A stretch of DNA of 64,000 nucleotides from Candidatus Proelusimicrobium tauri (GTDB taxonomy: Bacteria; Elusimicrobiota; Elusimicrobia; Elusimicrobiales; Elusimicrobiaceae): positions 1 through 64,000 of the forward strand of contig DBYY01000002.1 of NCBI GenBank assembly GCA_002311025.1. Reading direction: 5' to 3'. The notes below the pieces were generated by a model. The model ran no database searches. It was not told the DNA's origin and saw only the letters and a list, made by a program, of their open reading frames with translations. How positions within the stretch are numbered: the stretch's first letter is position 1; every line of letters starts with the position of its first letter. Made by a program: the position numbers and the translations under genes. Shown one piece after another: positions 60,692 to 64,000 of this stretch.

Positions 60692-62551
60692 CTAACCTCT
60701 GATAATAGCCTTAAGTTTGCAAGTATTAAAGCATTGTCCGCATTTAATACATTTAGATTGGTCAATAGAGTGTTTTTGCCTAATTTCACCGCTGATAGCA
60801 CCAACGGGGCAGGCTTTTTTACACATACCGCAACCAACGCATTTATCGGTAATTTCAAATTTTGCTAAATTTTTACATTTACCGGTGTGGCAGCGTTTAT
60901 CCTTAATATGTTCATCATATTCGTGTCTGAAGAACTTTAAGGTTGAAAGAACCGGATTCGGTGCGGTTTGACCCAAAGCACAGAGGGAGGCTCTTTTCAT
61001 TGCTGTTGCGATTTCTTCAATCTTTTGTAAATCTTCTTCCTTTGCGGTACCGTCGGTAATTTTATTTAAATAACCGAGTAATTGATATCCGCCGATACGG
61101 CACGGAGAGCATTTACCGCAAGATTCATCAACGCAGAATTCAAGGTAGAATTTAGCAATATCTACCATACAATCTGTTTCGTCCATAACGATAAGACCGC
61201 CTGAACCCATAATTGAACCGATTTCCTGTAAAGATTCATAGGTAATAGGCATATGGAAGTGGTCGCCGTCAATAACACCGCCGGAAGGACCGCCGGTTTG
61301 AACGGCTTTAACTTTATCGCCGTGTAAAGGACCGCCACCGATATCATAGACAACTTCTTTAACGGTAATACCTAAAGGTACTTCAATAAGACCGGTATTT
61401 TTAACTTTACCTGTCATAGCGAATACTTTTGTTCCGGTTGATTTGCCTGAACCCATTGAAGCATACCAAGCACCGCCCTTTGTCATAATATAAGGAACGT
61501 TTGCTAAAGTTTCAACGTTGTTAATAGAGGTCGGTTTGCCCCATAAACCTTTAACAGCCGGGAAAGGCGGTTTGGGTCTGGGTGTACCTCTGTTACCTTC
61601 AATAGAGGTGATAAGGGCGGTTTCTTCACCGCAGACAAATGCGCCTGCACCGAAGCGGATTTCCAAGTCATAACTAAAACCGCTACCTAAAATATTTTTA
61701 CCTAAAAGACCTTTTTTATAACAGGCATCAATGGCCTTTTGAACACGTTCAATGGCTAAAGGATATTCGGCGCGGATATAGAAGAAACCTCTTGTTGCAC
61801 CGATTGCAAAACCTGCAATAATCATACCTTCTACAACTGAGTGCGGGTTACCTTCCAAAAGTGAGCGGTCCATATAAGCACCGGGGTCACCTTCGTCACC
61901 GTTACAAATCATATATTTAACTTTGCTTTGCGGTTTTCTTGTTAAATCCCATTTAAGCCAAGTAGGGAAACCTGCACCGCCGCGACCGCGAAGACCGCTG
62001 GTTTTCATTTCATCAATAACAAATTGTTGACCTTTTTCAAGGGCTTTTGCCAAACCTTCATAACCGCCGTGAGCGATATATTCGTTAATATCTTCGGGGT
62101 TGATTTTGCCGCAGTCAGCAAGCAAAATGCGGTGTTGTTTTTGATAGAAAGGAATATCTTTTAAAGTTTTACAGTGTTTTTGATCGGTAGGATTTACATA
62201 TAAAAGGCGGTCAATAACTTCACCTTTCATAACGGTTTTTTCTACGATTTCTTCAACATCACTAACTTTAACTTTTGTATAGAAAATATCACCGACGCTT
62301 ACAAGAGGACCTTGTGCGCAGAAACCTTGACAACCGCTCTTTGAAATATAGGTTGAGTGTTCGCGGCAACCGTCGGTAATTTCTACTGTATAAGGAAGCC
62401 CTCTCTTTTTATATTCCTTTTGGAAGGCCTCGTAAACTTGTTGAGAACCGCCTGCAATACAACCGGTTCCGCCGCATACCACGATACGTTTATCAATATT
62501 GGCATATTGTTTGTTAAATTTTTCTTTAATATCGTTAATCAATTTTGCCAT
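60692..62551 (-). CDS. hydB: Hydrogenase NuoF-like flavoprotein subunit (HydB/HndC type)
   Basis: A 619-aa protein. An N-terminal thioredoxin-like [2Fe-2S] domain (VCGGTGCIAGGS ... SGCQGFCAQGP) is followed by the NuoF core with NADH site GLRGRGGAGFPTWLKW, FMN site GDEGDPGAYMDRSLLEGNP and the [4Fe-4S] motif SCGKCSPCRIGG. Two C-terminal [4Fe-4S] ferredoxin motifs follow (CVGCGMCKKACPVGAI and CIKCGQCFNTCK). This is the domain set of bifurcating hydrogenase beta subunits. It oxidises or reduces NAD(P) through FMN and passes electrons to HydA and ferredoxin. It starts five bases after hydC. Confidence 0.95.
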   Translation of the reverse strand: MAKLINDIKEKFNKQYANIDKRIVVCGGTGCIAGGSQQVYEAFQKEYKKRGLPYTVEITDGCREHSTYISKSGCQGFCAQGPLVSVGDIFYTKVKVSDVEEIVEKTVMKGEVIDRLLYVNPTDQKHCKTLKDIPFYQKQHRILLADCGKINPEDINEYIAHGGYEGLAKALEKGQQFVIDEMKTSGLRGRGGAGFPTWLKWDLTRKPQSKVKYMICNGDEGDPGAYMDRSLLEGNPHSVVEGMIIAGFAIGATRGFFYIRAEYPLAIERVQKAIDACYKKGLLGKNILGSGFSYDLEIRFGAGAFVCGEETALITSIEGNRGTPRPKPPFPAVKGLWGKPTSINNVETLANVPYIMTKGGAWYASMGSGKSTGTKVFAMTGKVKNTGLIEVPLGITVKEVVYDIGGGPLHGDKVKAVQTGGPSGGVIDGDHFHMPITYESLQEIGSIMGSGGLIVMDETDCMVDIAKFYLEFCVDESCGKCSPCRIGGYQLLGYLNKITDGTAKEEDLQKIEEIATAMKRASLCALGQTAPNPVLSTLKFFRHEYDEHIKDKRCHTGKCKNLAKFEITDKCVGCGMCKKACPVGAISGEIRQKHSIDQSKCIKCGQCFNTCKLKAIIRG

Positions 62552-62556
62552 AAAAG

Positions 62557-63033
62557 TTATTCTCCCTTAGTTGCCTCATCTAAAATGGTCTTAATATCGC
62601 CGGCTTTAAGTTGACCGTGAATTTTACCATTTACGGAAATAACAGGCGCAAGCCCGCAACAACCGATACATCTTAAACCCATAACGGAAAATTTGCCGTC
62701 TTCGGAAGTTTGCCCGTCTTTTAAACCTGTATATTTTTCAATTGCTTTTAAAAGTTCGGGGGCGCCTTTAAGATAGCAAGCCGTACCGATACAAACATTA
62801 ATTTGATATTTTGCCGGCTTCGTTAACTTAAAGAAACTATAAAAGGTTAAAACCTCATATATCTTTGCTAAGGCAATACCTGTTTCTTTGGATATTTCCA
62901 TAGCGGCCCAGCGGGGTACATAGCCCAACCTGCTTTGCACAGAATGCAGCATCATAACAAGGCTGCCTTCTACTTTCTTCCATTTTTTAATGATATCGCT
63001 GATGTCTTCACGCGTATTTGTTCCTTGAGACAT
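62557..63033 (-). CDS. hydC: Hydrogenase NuoE-like subunit (HydC/HndA type)
   Basis: A 158-aa thioredoxin-like [2Fe-2S] protein with the four cysteines CIGTAC (C-x4-C) and RCIGCCGLAPV, and a helical N-terminal domain (VMMLHSVQSRLGYVPRWAAMEIS). This is the first gene of the hydCBA operon. I chose the ATG at 63033, seven bases behind GGAGGG; a Met five codons upstream overlaps that ribosome site. It lies 44 bases after the lipoprotein gene on the same strand, so part of its transcription may come from there. Confidence 0.94.
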   Translation of the reverse strand: MSQGTNTREDISDIIKKWKKVEGSLVMMLHSVQSRLGYVPRWAAMEISKETGIALAKIYEVLTFYSFFKLTKPAKYQINVCIGTACYLKGAPELLKAIEKYTGLKDGQTSEDGKFSVMGLRCIGCCGLAPVISVNGKIHGQLKAGDIKTILDEATKGE

Positions 63034-63077
63034 TAAAATGCCCTCCATTTATTTTTTATAAAATAAAAATTTTCTTT

Positions 63078-63545
63078 TTATTTTAATTGTTGTTCAATTG
63101 CAACAGGGAAAGGTAATTGCCCGATAGGAGTGTCAAAATAAATATTACCTACTACCTTATATTTAAGCGAAATGCTGTTTGTTGCAACTAAACCGGCAAT
63201 ATTTTTGCCGAGTTTTTCAAAAGGTATAACAACGGTTGCCTTACCTACATTGCTTGCCATAGGTTCAATTTGCATTGCTCCGAAAGCAATATCGGCAATA
63301 TCATTACCGTTTAAATATAATTTACCTTGAAAACGATTAACTTTTGCCGTGGTTGTTTTGCTGTTATTGGCAACTAAAACGCCAACACCTAAAGTTAAAT
63401 TTGTTAAACTTACATCTTCGGTAGAAACACCGGCAAGAGAGTATTTGCAGTTTACCATTTGTTCTTGCATGTTTTTTACAGTGGAACAAGAACAAATAAA
63501 ACCAAGAGATAAAACCAAAAGTAAAAAAAGTTTAAATTTCTTCAT
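63078..63545 (-). CDS. LEA14-like lipoprotein
   Basis: A 155-aa protein with a lipoprotein signal (FLLLVLSLGFICSC, acylated Cys near residue 20). A single beta-sandwich follows with the LEA type 2/WHy pattern: VSLTNLTLGVGVLVANNSKTTTAKVNRFQGKLYLNGNDIADI ... FDTPIGQLPFPV. Related LEA14-like lipoproteins sit in bacterial envelopes; the function is unknown. It is divergent from pepT across an AT-rich 55-base gap rich in TATA. Confidence 0.8.
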   Translation of the reverse strand: MKKFKLFLLLVLSLGFICSCSTVKNMQEQMVNCKYSLAGVSTEDVSLTNLTLGVGVLVANNSKTTTAKVNRFQGKLYLNGNDIADIAFGAMQIEPMASNVGKATVVIPFEKLGKNIAGLVATNSISLKYKVVGNIYFDTPIGQLPFPVAIEQQLK

Positions 63546-63600
63546 ATATATATATTATAATATATTTATATCTTTTTTAGGATATGCTTAGGAGGGTATT

Positions 63601-64000
63601 ATGGAAAACTTTAAAGAAGAACTTTTAAATTCTTTAACAAAATATGTTCAAATTGAATCCGGCAGCGAGTTTAATAAAGAAACTTGCCCAAGTACGCCCG
63701 GTCAACTTGAACTTGCAAAAGTTCTTGAAAAAGATTTAAAAAATATAGGTATTACGGAAGTTTCAATTGATAGAAACGGCTATTTGTTTGCAACTATTCC
63801 CGCTAACATTGATAAAAAAGTGCCGGTTATCGGTTTTCTTGCGCACATGGATACTTATCCCGGTTTCACTATCGGGCGCAAAGTTATTCCGCAGGTTCAT
63901 AAAAATTATCAAGGCGGTGATATTGTTGTAAGCAAAGAACATAATGTAATTATCAGTCCTAAAAATTGTCCTAGTTTAAAAACTGTTATAGGCCATGATA
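63601..64000 (+). CDS. pepT: Peptidase T (tripeptide aminopeptidase), 5' part cut by window end
   Basis: The first 133 codons of an M20-family metallopeptidase. The frame begins ATG at 63601 with GGAGGG (63591-63596) and runs open to the window end. PepT landmarks are present: CPSTPGQLELAKVLEKDL, ATIPANIDKKVPVIGFLAHMDTYPGF (His and Asp of the first zinc ligand set, H-x-D) and NYQGGDIVVS. It removes N-terminal residues from tripeptides in the cytoplasm, consistent with the peptide importer upstream at 56723. Confidence 0.93.
   Translation, partial: MENFKEELLNSLTKYVQIESGSEFNKETCPSTPGQLELAKVLEKDLKNIGITEVSIDRNGYLFATIPANIDKKVPVIGFLAHMDTYPGFTIGRKVIPQVHKNYQGGDIVVSKEHNVIISPKNCPSLKTVIGHD

Overview
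The window is AT-rich, tightly packed DNA from a Gram-negative anaerobe. The host-like genes include a three-subunit [FeFe] hydrogenase, a 2[4Fe-4S] ferredoxin, a FeoA-FeoB iron importer, a prepilin-like protein, an alpha-2-macroglobulin/PBP1C pair, three autotransporters and several OmpA-like proteins. This set, together with the long-tailed prepilin, fits a gut-associated member of the Elusimicrobiota. That placement is inference from gene content; no marker gene in the window proves it.

Layout. 1-945: 3' end of a Cys-rich, probably secreted protein. 1060-5995: a leftward cluster (RDD membrane protein, CYTH enzyme, small membrane protein, TPR, TSUP permease, second TPR, ferredoxin), with several ATGA overlaps. 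6119-7768: a prepilin fused to a long Cys/YD-rich repeat domain. 7937-15860: alpha-2-macroglobulin and PBP1C. 16088-25058: a 2822-aa autotransporter followed by a separate OmpA-like lipoprotein. 25170-27108: a GNAT acetyltransferase and a GT4 glycosyltransferase.

27192-37157 looks like an island. It has a tRNA-Val gene at one end and a partial copy of that tRNA's 3' end at the other. Inside is a leftward operon: an autotransporter heptosyltransferase, an AIDA-type autotransporter and a second autotransporter. Both autotransporters carry a C-terminal OmpA peptidoglycan-binding domain after the beta-barrel. The operon is preceded by two tandem ~190-nt structured units, each ending in an intrinsic terminator on the coding strand, which resemble a tandem attenuator or riboswitch.

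37225-44458 is core-like: PncC, an OmpA protein, AsmA, DksA, an ankyrin protein and FeoAB. 44537-47855 is a defence-like patch: an unknown 285-aa protein behind a promoter and terminator-bearing RNA, then a restriction-modification operon (D12-class adenine methyltransferase plus EcoRI-like endonuclease) behind a ~260-nt structured leader.

48146-56632 is a leftward phage-derived particle cluster (capsid, connectors, tail tube, frameshifted tail chaperone, very short tape measure, tail tip) with no terminase, portal, protease or integrase in the window. It has a strong promoter overlapped by a palindromic operator and followed at once by a terminator. 56723-64000 returns to host functions: POT peptide transporter, an exported protein, hydrogenase HydCBA, a LEA14-like lipoprotein and the start of peptidase T.

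The strongest candidates for something undescribed are the tandem leader units with the glycosylated, peptidoglycan-anchored autotransporters; the attenuator-like leader of the restriction-modification operon; and the incomplete, GTA-like particle cluster.
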